Assembly (NCBI GenBank): GCA_021325455.1
Contig: JAJPHD010000012.1
Coordinates: forward strand, 26,784-90,783
Reading direction: 5' to 3'
DNA: 64,000 bases
DNA from: Actinomycetota bacterium
GTDB lineage: Bacteria; Actinomycetota; Acidimicrobiia; Acidimicrobiales; JAJPHD01
Made by a program: the position numbers and the translations under genes. Shown one piece after another: positions 17,940-27,075 of the stretch; the first letter of the stretch is position 1; each line of letters begins with the position of its first letter. Below the pieces are notes generated by a model. That model made no database searches. It saw only the letters and a list, made by a program, of their open reading frames with translations, and was not told the DNA's origin.

Positions 17940-18674
17940 ATGAGCGAGGCAGGTGAGAGAACGGCAAGGGAGATGCCCAGGGCCCTCCGCATGGGCCTGG
18001 TGGGGTTCTCCTTCGCCGCCGTGGCGTCGGCGGTTGGCGTGTGGGGGGTCGGGTTCCTCCGCACCGGGCCCCCGCCGGTGGCTGCCAAGGTGGTGCGGAC
18101 GGCAAGCGGGTGCAATGCCTATCTTACCATCCAGACGGTCGGCTCCATCGGCTACGGGCCCCGCCCCAGCTGGGTGAGCTACCTGGTGCAGAACACCAAG
18201 GGGCAGTGGGTGCACTCCACGATCTTCGTGCTGCCCTCGCACTGCACGATCCATATGACCAACTACGAGTACGACGGGGTGACGCCCCTTCGCAACAACG
18301 TCTTCGGGCGCGTCACCGGGACCGTAGGGGGCAAGGAGTACGTGACGGGGGACGTCGGGAGCAAGAAGTACTCGACGTCTACGCCGGTGAGTGTGGTGGA
18401 CGGGGCCACCGTCCCCGCCCACACCTTCACCGTGCCGGCGCTGGGCATCAACGTGCCCTGGGCTGCCACCACGGCGAGCAACCTCTGTGCCGTGGCGCCC
18501 TGCTCGCCCAAGTCCCCCCACGACATCGACAAGATCACGTTCAAGACGGGGGCGGCGGGCTACTACCGCTGGCAGTGCATCGTGCCCTGCGGGCTGAACT
18601 TCCTGGACGGCAACGGAGGGCCGATGCAGACCATGGGTTATATGCAGGGCTTCCTGGCCGTGGAGCAGTCATGA
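17940..18674 (+). CDS. Membrane-anchored cupredoxin / CuA-like protein with degenerate metal site
   Basis: N-terminal TM; AHTFTVPALGINVPW and YYRWQCIVPCGLNFLDGNGGPMQTMGYMQGFLAV (Cx3C retained, canonical CuA His replaced by Phe); adjacent to coxB. Confidence 0.7.
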   Translation: MSEAGERTAREMPRALRMGLVGFSFAAVASAVGVWGVGFLRTGPPPVAAKVVRTASGCNAYLTIQTVGSIGYGPRPSWVSYLVQNTKGQWVHSTIFVLPSHCTIHMTNYEYDGVTPLRNNVFGRVTGTVGGKEYVTGDVGSKKYSTSTPVSVVDGATVPAHTFTVPALGINVPWAATTASNLCAVAPCSPKSPHDIDKITFKTGAAGYYRWQCIVPCGLNFLDGNGGPMQTMGYMQGFLAVEQS

Positions 18675-18713
18675 GGGCGCCTTCGCCGGCCGGACGGCTC
18701 GAGGGAGGCATAG

Positions 18714-19694
18714 ATGGCTGACGCCGCGCTCACCCCGGCTGCCCCCGCGCAGCGGGAGCCCCACCACTTCGCCCGGATATTCATCATCTGGCTGGTGGCG
18801 ACGGCCATCGCCGACATCCTGATCTGGTTCTTCCTCTACCCCCACCTGGCTCCGGGCCGCCTCACCAGCTCGGCTCACGGCGACCAGTACGACATGACGG
18901 TGCTGCTCATGTGCGCGGCGCCGGTGCTGTTCGCGGTGTGGCTGTGGTTCGGGTACTCGTGCATCTACTTCTCCAACCGGGGCACGGTGCCCGAGGACGG
19001 TGCCTGGTACGAGCGCGACAGCGTGGCCATCCAGGTCAGCTGGATCGCCATCACGTCCCTCATCGTGTTCGGCCTGTTCGTGTTCGGGACCTACGAGCTG
19101 ATCGCCCCGGCCGGAGCCGGCGGCGGCGAGGGGCCGAGCGCCATCTGGCGGCCGCCGGGCGCCCCGTCCAGCTCCTACGCCGCCCTCCACCCCAAGCCGT
19201 GGAAGCCGGGCTCCCATCCGGCCCTCCTCGAGGTGCAGGTCATCGGCCAGCAGTGGCTCTGGACCTTCCGCTGGCCCCAGTTCGGCGGGATGGAGACCAC
19301 CTCTCTGTACCTGCCCACCAACACCACCATCCAGTTCAACGTCACCTCGTTGGACGTGATCCACAGCTTCTGGCCCTACCGGCTGGGGGTGAAGGCTGAT
19401 GCCAACCCCGGGGTGAACAACGTGGCCTACACCACCACCACCGGCCAGACGCACTCGTTCACCTACCGCTGTGACGAGCTGTGCGGCATCTGGCACGGCG
19501 ACATGATCGGGACCGGGCACGTGGTCTCCCAGGCGGCGTTCTACCGCTGGGCCACGACGGAGGAGAAGAAGCTGGCCCCCCTCACCCGCCACCTGCCCCC
19601 CTACAGCCTCACGTACACACCGTCCCTCCACGGAGCCGGTGGAGGCCTCTACCCGCAGCTGGACAAGCCCACGCCCAAGAGCACCGGGAGCTAA
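18714..19694 (+). CDS. ctaC: Cytochrome c oxidase subunit II
   Basis: Two TM helices; canonical CuA site CDELCGIWHGDMIG; VIGQQWLWTFRWPQF. Confidence 0.93.
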   Translation: MADAALTPAAPAQREPHHFARIFIIWLVATAIADILIWFFLYPHLAPGRLTSSAHGDQYDMTVLLMCAAPVLFAVWLWFGYSCIYFSNRGTVPEDGAWYERDSVAIQVSWIAITSLIVFGLFVFGTYELIAPAGAGGGEGPSAIWRPPGAPSSSYAALHPKPWKPGSHPALLEVQVIGQQWLWTFRWPQFGGMETTSLYLPTNTTIQFNVTSLDVIHSFWPYRLGVKADANPGVNNVAYTTTTGQTHSFTYRCDELCGIWHGDMIGTGHVVSQAAFYRWATTEEKKLAPLTRHLPPYSLTYTPSLHGAGGGLYPQLDKPTPKSTGS

Positions 19695-19708
19695 GGAGCC
19701 AACTGGAC

Positions 19709-21745
19709 ATGGCCATAGACCAAGAGCTCTACCGCCCACCCCCTCCCGTCACCCCCCCGGAGGGGGGCTCGTGGAGACAGCGGGTGATCCCGTGGTGGCC
19801 CCACCCCAACATCCTCACCGGCATCCTCCTCGGTGCCGGGGGGTACGCCCTCGGCCATTTCCTCGGCAATGTCATCGCCGGCAACTGGGCCCGCTTCGGG
19901 AACACGAACATGAACGACGTGGCCCTGATCATCGGGTACCTGGTGGCCACCCTCGGCTTCCTGGTCGGCATCGGGGCCCTCAACTACCCCGTGGCCAAGA
20001 TCTTCGGACTCGACCCTCCGCTGGCCAAGGCGGCACCCAGGGGCCTTAGCCGGTACTTCGCCTACACCCCTGACCACAAGGTCGTGGGCTGGCAGTACCT
20101 GATCGGCATGCTGATCTACTTCTTCACCGGCGGGATGTTCGCCCTGGCCATCCGGACCGAGCTGCTGTTCCCCCGGTACCACTCTCACATCTTCAACCCG
20201 GAGACCTACCTCACCATCGTGGGCATCCACGGGACCATGATGATGATGATGATGACCTCGGTCATCGTGGGGCCCTTCGGCAACTACTTCGTACCGTTGA
20301 TGATCGGGGCCAAGCGGATGGCCTACCCCAGGCTGGAGGCCCTGTCCTTCTGGCTCACCCCCCCGGCCTACATAATCCTGCTCTCCACCATGCTGGTGGG
20401 CGGCTTCCCCACAGGGTGGACGGGGTATGCCCCCCTCGCCAACGAGGCCGTGCAGGGCATGGACGGCTACGAGGTGGCCTTTGCCCTCATGGCCCTGTCG
20501 CTCATCATCACCTCGGTGAACATGATCGCCACCATCGTGGACTTCCGGGCGCCCGGGATGCGCTGGACCCGGCTGCCCATGTTCGTCTGGGGAGCGCTCA
20601 CCACCTCGGTGCTCACCGCCCTGGCTCCGCCCGTTCTCTTCGCCGGCCTCTACTTCATGGGCATGGACCGCACGGTGGGCACGGCCCTCTTCGTGGATGC
20701 CCACGGGGGCAGCTCCTACCTGTGGGAGAACGTGTTCTGGTTCTTCGGCCACCCCGAGGTGTACATCCTGGCCCTGCCGGGCTTCGCCATCGCCGCCGAG
20801 CTGCTCCCGGTCTTCACCCGACGACGATTGTTCGGCTACAACGTCTCGGCGGCGGGCATGATCGGCGTCTGCTTCATGTCGTGGTTCGTGTGGCAGCACC
20901 ACCTCTTCGTGAGCGGGATCAACGCTGACATGCGCCCGCTGTTCATGCTCACCACCGAGGTGATCTCGATCCCAACGGGCTTCATCTACCTGGTGGCAAT
21001 GGCCACCTTGTGGAAGGGCAAGCTCCGCTTCGAGGTGCCGTCCCTCTTCGTCCTGGCCTTCTACCTGAACTTCCTAATCGGGGGAGTGTCGGGGGTGTTC
21101 CTCTCCGACGTGCCTGTCGACGTCACCGTCCACGGGAGCTTCTTCGTCCAGGCCCACTTCCACTACACGATCATGGGCGGCCTGATCTTCGCCTTCTTCG
21201 GCGCCATCTACTACTGGATACCGAAGATGACCGGCTATGAGATGAACAAGACCCTGGGATGGATCCACTTCTGGGTCATGTTCATCGCCTTCCAGCTCAC
21301 CTTCATCCCCCTGTTCATCGTGGGTGAGCTGGGTATGCCCAGGCGCTACTTCGAGTACGCCCCCAAGTGGGCCACGCTCAACCAGACGGCCAGTGCGGGT
21401 GCCTACGCCATCGCTATCTCAATGATCATCTTCGTGATCAACCTCGTGTACTCGATGGTCTGGGCCCGCAAGCGCTCGGTCGAGAACCCCTGGTTCTCGA
21501 GGGGCCTGGAGTGGCAGACGGCGACGCCGCCGCCGCCTGACAACTTCGAGCGGATACCTCTCGTCCTGTCCCACCCCTACGACTACGGGAACCCCATAGA
21601 GGACATCCCGGTGGCCGACCTGCGGGGTGTGCCCACTCCGGCCGTCCTGGCCGCCTCGGCGGCCGGGGTGTCGGGCGGCTCGGACGAGATCGACGATCCG
21701 CCGGGACCGGGGGCCGGTCCCGGGGACCGGGGAGGTGAGCAGTAG
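19709..21745 (+). CDS. ctaD: Cytochrome c oxidase subunit I (heme-copper oxidase)
   Basis: FWFFGHPEVYILALPGFAIAAELLPVF, WQHHLFVSGI, AHFHYTIMGGLIFAFFGAIYYWIPKMTG. ATG 19709 preferred over the longer ORF. Confidence 0.96.
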   Translation: MAIDQELYRPPPPVTPPEGGSWRQRVIPWWPHPNILTGILLGAGGYALGHFLGNVIAGNWARFGNTNMNDVALIIGYLVATLGFLVGIGALNYPVAKIFGLDPPLAKAAPRGLSRYFAYTPDHKVVGWQYLIGMLIYFFTGGMFALAIRTELLFPRYHSHIFNPETYLTIVGIHGTMMMMMMTSVIVGPFGNYFVPLMIGAKRMAYPRLEALSFWLTPPAYIILLSTMLVGGFPTGWTGYAPLANEAVQGMDGYEVAFALMALSLIITSVNMIATIVDFRAPGMRWTRLPMFVWGALTTSVLTALAPPVLFAGLYFMGMDRTVGTALFVDAHGGSSYLWENVFWFFGHPEVYILALPGFAIAAELLPVFTRRRLFGYNVSAAGMIGVCFMSWFVWQHHLFVSGINADMRPLFMLTTEVISIPTGFIYLVAMATLWKGKLRFEVPSLFVLAFYLNFLIGGVSGVFLSDVPVDVTVHGSFFVQAHFHYTIMGGLIFAFFGAIYYWIPKMTGYEMNKTLGWIHFWVMFIAFQLTFIPLFIVGELGMPRRYFEYAPKWATLNQTASAGAYAIAISMIIFVINLVYSMVWARKRSVENPWFSRGLEWQTATPPPPDNFERIPLVLSHPYDYGNPIEDIPVADLRGVPTPAVLAASAAGVSGGSDEIDDPPGPGAGPGDRGGEQ

Positions 21746-22398
21746 TGGCGACCGAGGTGAGCCCCCAGGGAGTGGAGGGCTTCGACGATGCCCTCTACGA
21801 GGAGCAGTGCCAGATCAGCAGCATGTGGACCAGCTCCCGTCTGCTGGTGGTCCTCAGCCTGTTCCTCTACGGGGCCTTCACCTTCACCTACTTCTACCTG
21901 CGGGCCCTCGACAACAACAACGACTGGAGGGTCGGCAACCAGCACGCCTCGACCCTCATAGGGGTCATGGTGACGGCCTGCCTCATCGGTTCGGCCCTCC
22001 TCCACTACATGAGCGCCCGGCGGCTGCAGGTGGGCATGAAGTTCGACTACCTGGTGGGGGCGGGCCTTTCCCTCGGGCTGGTGGCCACCGCCTGCGGCCT
22101 GCAGATCTGGCAGCTCACCCGCCTGCCGTTCCAGCCTGCCTCCAGCGGGTACACGAGCGTGTTCATCGCCTGGATGCCGATCTACATCGTGTACATGCTG
22201 GGCCAGATCTACTGGCTGGAGACGATCCTGGCCCAGGCCATCGTGAGGCCCTGGAGCGCATTCCGGCCGACAACCGACCCGGACCTGCCGCCCGTGGTGC
22301 CGCGCTTCGGGGCCAACGTGGAGGGCTACATCCTGTTCTCGGAGTTCATGGGCGCCATGGCCTTGCTGATAATGATCCTGTTCTACGCCATACCGTGA
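21745..22398 (+). CDS. ctaE: Cytochrome c oxidase subunit III
   Basis: Multi-TM protein right after ctaD; LFLYGAFTFTYFYLRALD, GVMVTACLIGSALLHYM. Confidence 0.82.
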   Translation: MATEVSPQGVEGFDDALYEEQCQISSMWTSSRLLVVLSLFLYGAFTFTYFYLRALDNNNDWRVGNQHASTLIGVMVTACLIGSALLHYMSARRLQVGMKFDYLVGAGLSLGLVATACGLQIWQLTRLPFQPASSGYTSVFIAWMPIYIVYMLGQIYWLETILAQAIVRPWSAFRPTTDPDLPPVVPRFGANVEGYILFSEFMGAMALLIMILFYAIP

Positions 22399-22436
22399 GG
22401 ACGCAGGGGTAGGCCGGTGAGAGGCGGGGAGCAGCC

Positions 22437-23441
22437 GTGGGGCTGATCCTGGACCACTGGTCGGTGGGCCCCATCGGCTACGTCATCATTGCCCTCGGGG
22501 TCCTCTACGAGGTGGGCCACGTCCGCCGGCAGAGAGCGACCCACGACCGGTCGGCACCCGAGTTCCGGGACCGGCGCATCCGGGCGGTGGCCTTCCTGTC
22601 CGGCCTGGCCGCCCTCTTCGTGGCCTTCGAGTCGCCGATCGACTACTGGTCGGATTGGCTCTTCTGGGTCCACATGATCCAGCACCTGCTGATCCTGGTC
22701 GTGGCCTCCCCCTTGATAGTGGTGGGCGCTCCCTGGCTCCTGCTGCTCCGGGGCCTGCCGGCCCGGGTCGGTCCCTACGACGGGTGGCCAGGGAGGGCAG
22801 GGGGGTGGTCGGTGCGGCCACGGAGAACGGTGGGGAGGCTGGCGGCCCGGGTGGCCGCCTTCGGCCCCCTGCGGGCCCTGGGCCGGGCCGTGAACCGGCC
22901 AGTGGTGGCCTGGCTTCTGGCCGTGGTCGACGTGTGGGTGTGGCACATGCCCGGTCCTTACGACGCCACCCTGCGGTCCCTTCCCATCCACTACGCCGAG
23001 CACGCCAGCTTCCTGCTGTTCGGCATCCTGTTCTGGCTGCAGGTGTATGACTCGTACCCTCTGCGGTCCAAGCTGTCCCCGGTGGGAAGGCTGACCTTCC
23101 TCGCCGCCTGGGCGGCCCAGAACTGGATCCTCTCCATGGCCCTGGCCTTCGCCTCCGGTCCCTGGTACGCGGGCTACGCCGACCTGGCCCACCGTCCCGA
23201 GGCCATATCGGCCCTCCAGGACCAGACCATAGGGGCGGGCATCATGTGGATCCCGGGCATGCTGCCCGTCGCCTTGGCCGTGGTGCTGACGGCTTACCGG
23301 TGGCTGCACCCCAAGCAGCCCGTCGACCTGGACACCGAGCTGGCCCAGCTGGTGGCCGACGAGGAGCGCCGACGCCACTCGGGGCGGTCCCTGCTCGGCA
23401 AGGTGCGTCTCAGCCCGGGGCGCAAGCAGCAGTGGAACTAG
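22437..23441 (+). CDS. ctaG: Cytochrome c oxidase assembly factor CtaG (caa3_CtaG)
   Basis: AFLSGLAALFVAFESPIDYWSDWLFWVHMIQHLLILVVASPLIVVGAPW, multi-TM; adjacent to cta genes. Confidence 0.87.
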   Translation: MGLILDHWSVGPIGYVIIALGVLYEVGHVRRQRATHDRSAPEFRDRRIRAVAFLSGLAALFVAFESPIDYWSDWLFWVHMIQHLLILVVASPLIVVGAPWLLLLRGLPARVGPYDGWPGRAGGWSVRPRRTVGRLAARVAAFGPLRALGRAVNRPVVAWLLAVVDVWVWHMPGPYDATLRSLPIHYAEHASFLLFGILFWLQVYDSYPLRSKLSPVGRLTFLAAWAAQNWILSMALAFASGPWYAGYADLAHRPEAISALQDQTIGAGIMWIPGMLPVALAVVLTAYRWLHPKQPVDLDTELAQLVADEERRRHSGRSLLGKVRLSPGRKQQWN

Positions 23442-23518
23442 ACGTGGCGCCGGGGGCACCTTCGGGCCCGAACCACAGATCGGCGGGGCCGAACTACAAT
23501 GAGAGTGGGCGGTGGGAG

Positions 23519-23578
23519 ATGACAGGACAGCTGGTTGGGAACAGCTCAATGGTTGTGATCGGAGCGATCAGCAGATGA
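23519..23578 (+). CDS. Candidate upstream mini-cistron (19 aa) overlapping next start
   Basis: TACAAT at 23495-23500, GGGAG before ATG 23519; MTGQLVGNSSMVVIGAISR*, TGA overlapping ATG 23575 (ATGA). Confidence 0.4.
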   Translation: MTGQLVGNSSMVVIGAISR

Positions 23579-24015
23579 TGGATGCGGCATCGATCCTGGC
23601 GGTGACTGGCAATTTCTCGCAGGCGGCGGTCTACACCCTGGGCCTTCCCATCGGCATCGGGGCGGGGGCGGTGGTGTGGGGCTTCCTGCAGCGCCGGCCA
23701 CTGCGGACCCCCCGGTCACAGGCGCCGCTGTTCCCCCTTTCGGGCACGCCCCAGCGCCTGTACGACCTGGAGGTGTCGGCGGCGGCCCGCTCCAACCAGC
23801 ACGGCGTCCCGGGCAGGACGGGGGCGGGAGTGGCAGGGAGCTCCGAGGCCGGCGGGACGGGGCAGGGAGGGGTCGGGGCGGCGGCGGAGGCCGTCCCGGG
23901 CGCTTCCGGGCCGGCCCGAGTGGGCTCAACCGGCACCGGGGTCGGCGGGAGGGGCCCCGTCGGCCAGAACCGGCCTGCCGGGCCCGAGAGCCCCGACGGT
24001 CCCGGGGCAGGCTAG
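23575..24015 (+). CDS. Hypothetical protein, N-terminal hydrophobic segment and low-complexity tail
   Basis: MMDAASILAVTGNFSQAAVYTLGLPIGIGAGAVVWGFLQRRPL then Gly/Ala/Pro-rich. Confidence 0.55.
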   Translation: MMDAASILAVTGNFSQAAVYTLGLPIGIGAGAVVWGFLQRRPLRTPRSQAPLFPLSGTPQRLYDLEVSAAARSNQHGVPGRTGAGVAGSSEAGGTGQGGVGAAAEAVPGASGPARVGSTGTGVGGRGPVGQNRPAGPESPDGPGAG

Positions 24016-24090
24016 AGGAGGAGGCGGCGGCTCAGCCCCACAAGGGTCTCGGGGCGGCCTTTGCCAGAGACGGGGCCGGCTCGACGGGCC

Positions 24091-24849
24091 TCAGGCCGGT
24101 GGGCGAGGTGGGGCAGGCAGGCCCAGGGGACGGAGATGGGCCCCGAGGGTGGTGGCAGCCCGGTCCAGGTTGGCCTGGGCTGCCCTGGCTTCCTTCACCA
24201 TGGCCCTGGACTCGGAGGTGAGGCGTGCTCTGGCCTGCTCGTTCCCGGGGTGGGCCATGAGGGCCTCCACGTCGAGGAGGGCCCTGGTGGCGTGGGGGTA
24301 GGCCCACGACCCCGCGTCGTAGAGGGCCAGGTTCGCCACCTGGTTGACCTGGGAGAGGGCACCGGGGACCTGCATGGTCAAGAGGTTGTATATGTCGCTG
24401 TTGACGGGGGTGCAGTTGGACTCGACCTCCTTGGCGAAGCGCAGCGCCTCCGCCCGGCTGCCCGGGGCGGGGTGAGCGCCCAGCCGTTGCCATCTGCGCT
24501 CGACCAGCCGGACCCCCTCGGTGCACCCCGCCAGGTCGCTCAGCATCTGGGCCCGGAAGGAGGAGAGGGCGGCCACCCGCTGAGGTGAGGTGTAGGTGTC
24601 GTAGCGGTCGACGAAGAAGCAGGCCCCCGCCACCACGAGGGCGGCGAGGAGGTACACCGGCCAGCGGCGGTACCAGGGCCTCGGCCCCCTGGGGAGCCTC
24701 GTGGCCTTGGGAGCGCTCAGGAACCCCCCGCGGTGCTGGCGCAGGGCGAATACGAAATCGGTCCCGCTGCCCTGCCCCCAGGTCCCTCGGGAACCCGCGG
24801 TGCCCGGGCCGGCGGATCTGGTGCCCTCCTTGCTGTGGTCCTCAAGCAC
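24091..24849 (-). CDS. Hypothetical membrane protein
   Basis: WPVYLLAALVVAGACFFVDRYDTYTSPQRVAALSSFRAQMLSDLAGC: one TM plus helical extracytoplasmic domain. Confidence 0.65.
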   Translation of the reverse strand: MLEDHSKEGTRSAGPGTAGSRGTWGQGSGTDFVFALRQHRGGFLSAPKATRLPRGPRPWYRRWPVYLLAALVVAGACFFVDRYDTYTSPQRVAALSSFRAQMLSDLAGCTEGVRLVERRWQRLGAHPAPGSRAEALRFAKEVESNCTPVNSDIYNLLTMQVPGALSQVNQVANLALYDAGSWAYPHATRALLDVEALMAHPGNEQARARLTSESRAMVKEARAAQANLDRAATTLGAHLRPLGLPAPPRPPA

Positions 24850-24874
24850 CCCTTCGCTCCGTCCCGGCCCCCAC

Positions 24875-26092
24875 TCAGCTCCCGCTCCCCGCCAAGCCTG
24901 GCACCTCGTTCTTCAAGACGTAGACCAGCTCCTCTGTGGTGAGGGACCCGGGGTGGCGGACCAGGACCTTACCCTGGGGGCCGATCACCAGCGTGAACGG
25001 TAGCCCGGTCACCTTCTCGGCGCCGGCCGCCTTGCCGCTCGGGTCGCTGACCAAGGGATAGGTGAGCCCGTCCCTGGCCGCCAGGGCCCTGGCCGGCCCC
25101 CGGTGGTCGGAGACATCGACCCCCACGAAGGCCACCTTCCTGCCGACCTCCCGGTAGGCGGCCTCCAGCGCCGGCAGCTCGGCCTTGCAGGCCGGGCAGG
25201 TGCTGGACCAGAAGTTGACCACGGCATAACGGCCCCGGAGGCTGGCCAGGCGGAACTGGCCCTGGCCCTTGGCCAGGTAGGGCAGACTGAAGGTAGAGGC
25301 GCTGGCCCCCACGGTGGCCGTGCCCTCGACGGACGGTCCTCCCACATGGGGGCTTCGCTCGGGCCTGGGCAGCAGGTCGTCGGCCATCTGGGCCATCCCG
25401 TGGCCGAAGAGGGCTGTGTCGGAGTCGGCGGTGCCGAAGTCGGCGATGGCCCGCTCCCTCCCCTTGGGGTCGATGAAGAACATCTCGGTCCCGTGCTCGA
25501 CCGTTCGCGCCTTCCGGTTGAGCAGCACCTCGATCCCGTAGGCCTGCCACACCGCTTCCAGCCGGGAGGGCCGCCCGGTCACAAAGCGCCAGTTGGGCAG
25601 CCTCCCGAGCCCGTGCTCGTCGGTCCAAGACCTGACGTCGGAGACCCGGGGGTAGAAGGGGTTGGCGTTCACGGACAACCAGACCACGTGGCGGGCCGCC
25701 GGCCCGAGGTCCCGCTCGGCGGTCAGGATGTCCTGGGCCAGCAGGGGGCAGAGGTCCACGCAGCGGTCGTCGTTGAAGGTGAGCACGACGCTCCGGCCCC
25801 GGAACTGCCCCAGGGACACACGCTGTCCCCTCTGGTCCGTGAGGGCGAACCCGGGGGCCTTCCTGCCCGACCCCGGGATAACGTCCAAGTTGAGGAGCTC
25901 GCCCGTGGCCAGGTTGATGTGGGGAGCCTCGGCTGTCGCCTGCAAGGCCTGGCGGGCCAGCGACCCGGTGGTGCCGTTCCCCCGGCCGAGCGTTCCCCGG
26001 GCGACGAGCACGGCCGCTACCAGCACCGCCAGCGTGACGGCGGCGGCTAGGGCCGTCGCCCAGGTCCGCCGGCCCAGCCGGGAGGTCCTCAT
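24875..26092 (-). CDS. Fused SCO1/SenC-like copper chaperone + TlpA-like thioredoxin domain protein
   Basis: N-half: KAPGFALTDQRGQRVSLGQFRGRSVVLTFNDDRCVDLCPLL (CxxxCP) ... EHGTEMFFIDPKG (SCO His). C-half: LASLRGRYAVVNFWSSTCPACKAELPALEAAYREVGRKVAFVGVDVSD (CxxC TlpA). Confidence 0.85.
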   Translation of the reverse strand: MRTSRLGRRTWATALAAAVTLAVLVAAVLVARGTLGRGNGTTGSLARQALQATAEAPHINLATGELLNLDVIPGSGRKAPGFALTDQRGQRVSLGQFRGRSVVLTFNDDRCVDLCPLLAQDILTAERDLGPAARHVVWLSVNANPFYPRVSDVRSWTDEHGLGRLPNWRFVTGRPSRLEAVWQAYGIEVLLNRKARTVEHGTEMFFIDPKGRERAIADFGTADSDTALFGHGMAQMADDLLPRPERSPHVGGPSVEGTATVGASASTFSLPYLAKGQGQFRLASLRGRYAVVNFWSSTCPACKAELPALEAAYREVGRKVAFVGVDVSDHRGPARALAARDGLTYPLVSDPSGKAAGAEKVTGLPFTLVIGPQGKVLVRHPGSLTTEELVYVLKNEVPGLAGSGS

Positions 26093-26961
26093 GTGCGTTG
26101 CCCCACGGCCCGACGGTCACGCCGGTCGGCGGCCCCGTGGCGGGCCACGCCCACCCACACCAGCACCAGCACCAGCCCGGCCAAGCCGAGCCCCAGCGCC
26201 AGTTCGACGTCTCCCTGGCTCACCGCCGAGGACAGGAGGCTCTGGAGCCGCTCCACCCCCCCGATGAGTCCCGCCGAGGAGGAGCCCGTGAGGTAGGTGG
26301 CCCAGTAGTAGACGAGGTAGGCGCCGACCAGGGTGAGGAGGGCCGGTCCCAACCGGTCGAGGTACCGGCTGGCCCTCCTCAGGACCTTCACCACCGAGGT
26401 CTGAGCGAGGGCCATGGCCACGCTGACGGCCCCGAGGACCGTGGCCATGCCCAGGGCGTAGGCGAGGAAGGTGGCTATGCCGGTCACCGGGCCCACCCGG
26501 GTGAAGGCTCCCGCCACGCCGGCCAGGAATATCGAGAGGGAGCAGGTGAGCGAGGCCACGGCGTAAGAGACCCCGAAGCCCACCATCGAGCGCAGGCTGC
26601 GGTCCTTGCCGGTCCACGGGAGGTGGGGGAGGTGGACAGGGAGGCGCCGGCCCAGGAGACCCGCCACCCCCAGGGCGAGGAGGGCCGAGCCCACCACGAG
26701 CATCACCCAGGGAACCCAGGCCATGAAGGCGGTGATGCCGGCGTCGAACACCGCCCCCAGGACGGCGAAGACGACCACGAACCCGGCCGAGACGGCTGCC
26801 GCCGATCGCACGGCCGCGGTCAGGCGCCGGAGTGTCCCCCCCGGTTCGCCGCCGGGGCTCATGAAGAACGAGAGATAGGCAGGCAGCATCGGGAAGCCGC
26901 AGGGATTGACGGCGGCTACCAGCCCGAGGGCAAAGGCGTACGAGAGCTGAGCGGTCACCAC
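26089..26961 (-). CDS. ccdA: Cytochrome c biogenesis / thiol-disulfide interchange protein CcdA
   Basis: YAFALGLVAAVNPCGFPMLPAYLSFFM, VGFGVSYAVASLTCSLSIFLAGVAGAF (paired TM cysteines); overlaps the SCO1-TlpA gene by 4 nt. Confidence 0.9.
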   Translation of the reverse strand: MVTAQLSYAFALGLVAAVNPCGFPMLPAYLSFFMSPGGEPGGTLRRLTAAVRSAAAVSAGFVVVFAVLGAVFDAGITAFMAWVPWVMLVVGSALLALGVAGLLGRRLPVHLPHLPWTGKDRSLRSMVGFGVSYAVASLTCSLSIFLAGVAGAFTRVGPVTGIATFLAYALGMATVLGAVSVAMALAQTSVVKVLRRASRYLDRLGPALLTLVGAYLVYYWATYLTGSSSAGLIGGVERLQSLLSSAVSQGDVELALGLGLAGLVLVLVWVGVARHGAADRRDRRAVGQRT

Positions 26962-27075
26962 GTCTCCGGGAACCAACCTTAGCCACGCCCGGTCCGGCCG
27001 CCCAGGCACCGGCGCCACCGCTGTTCGGGGACCCGGCGGCGCCCGCCTACCAGGCTGAGGGCCGCCGGCTGCCGC

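Noticed and set aside
18714-19694. Duplicate oxidase operon suggested by two CuA-like genes
   Set aside because: Only one canonical CuA subunit and one set of ctaD/ctaE genes; the 17940-18674 protein has altered ligands and is treated as an accessory cupredoxin.
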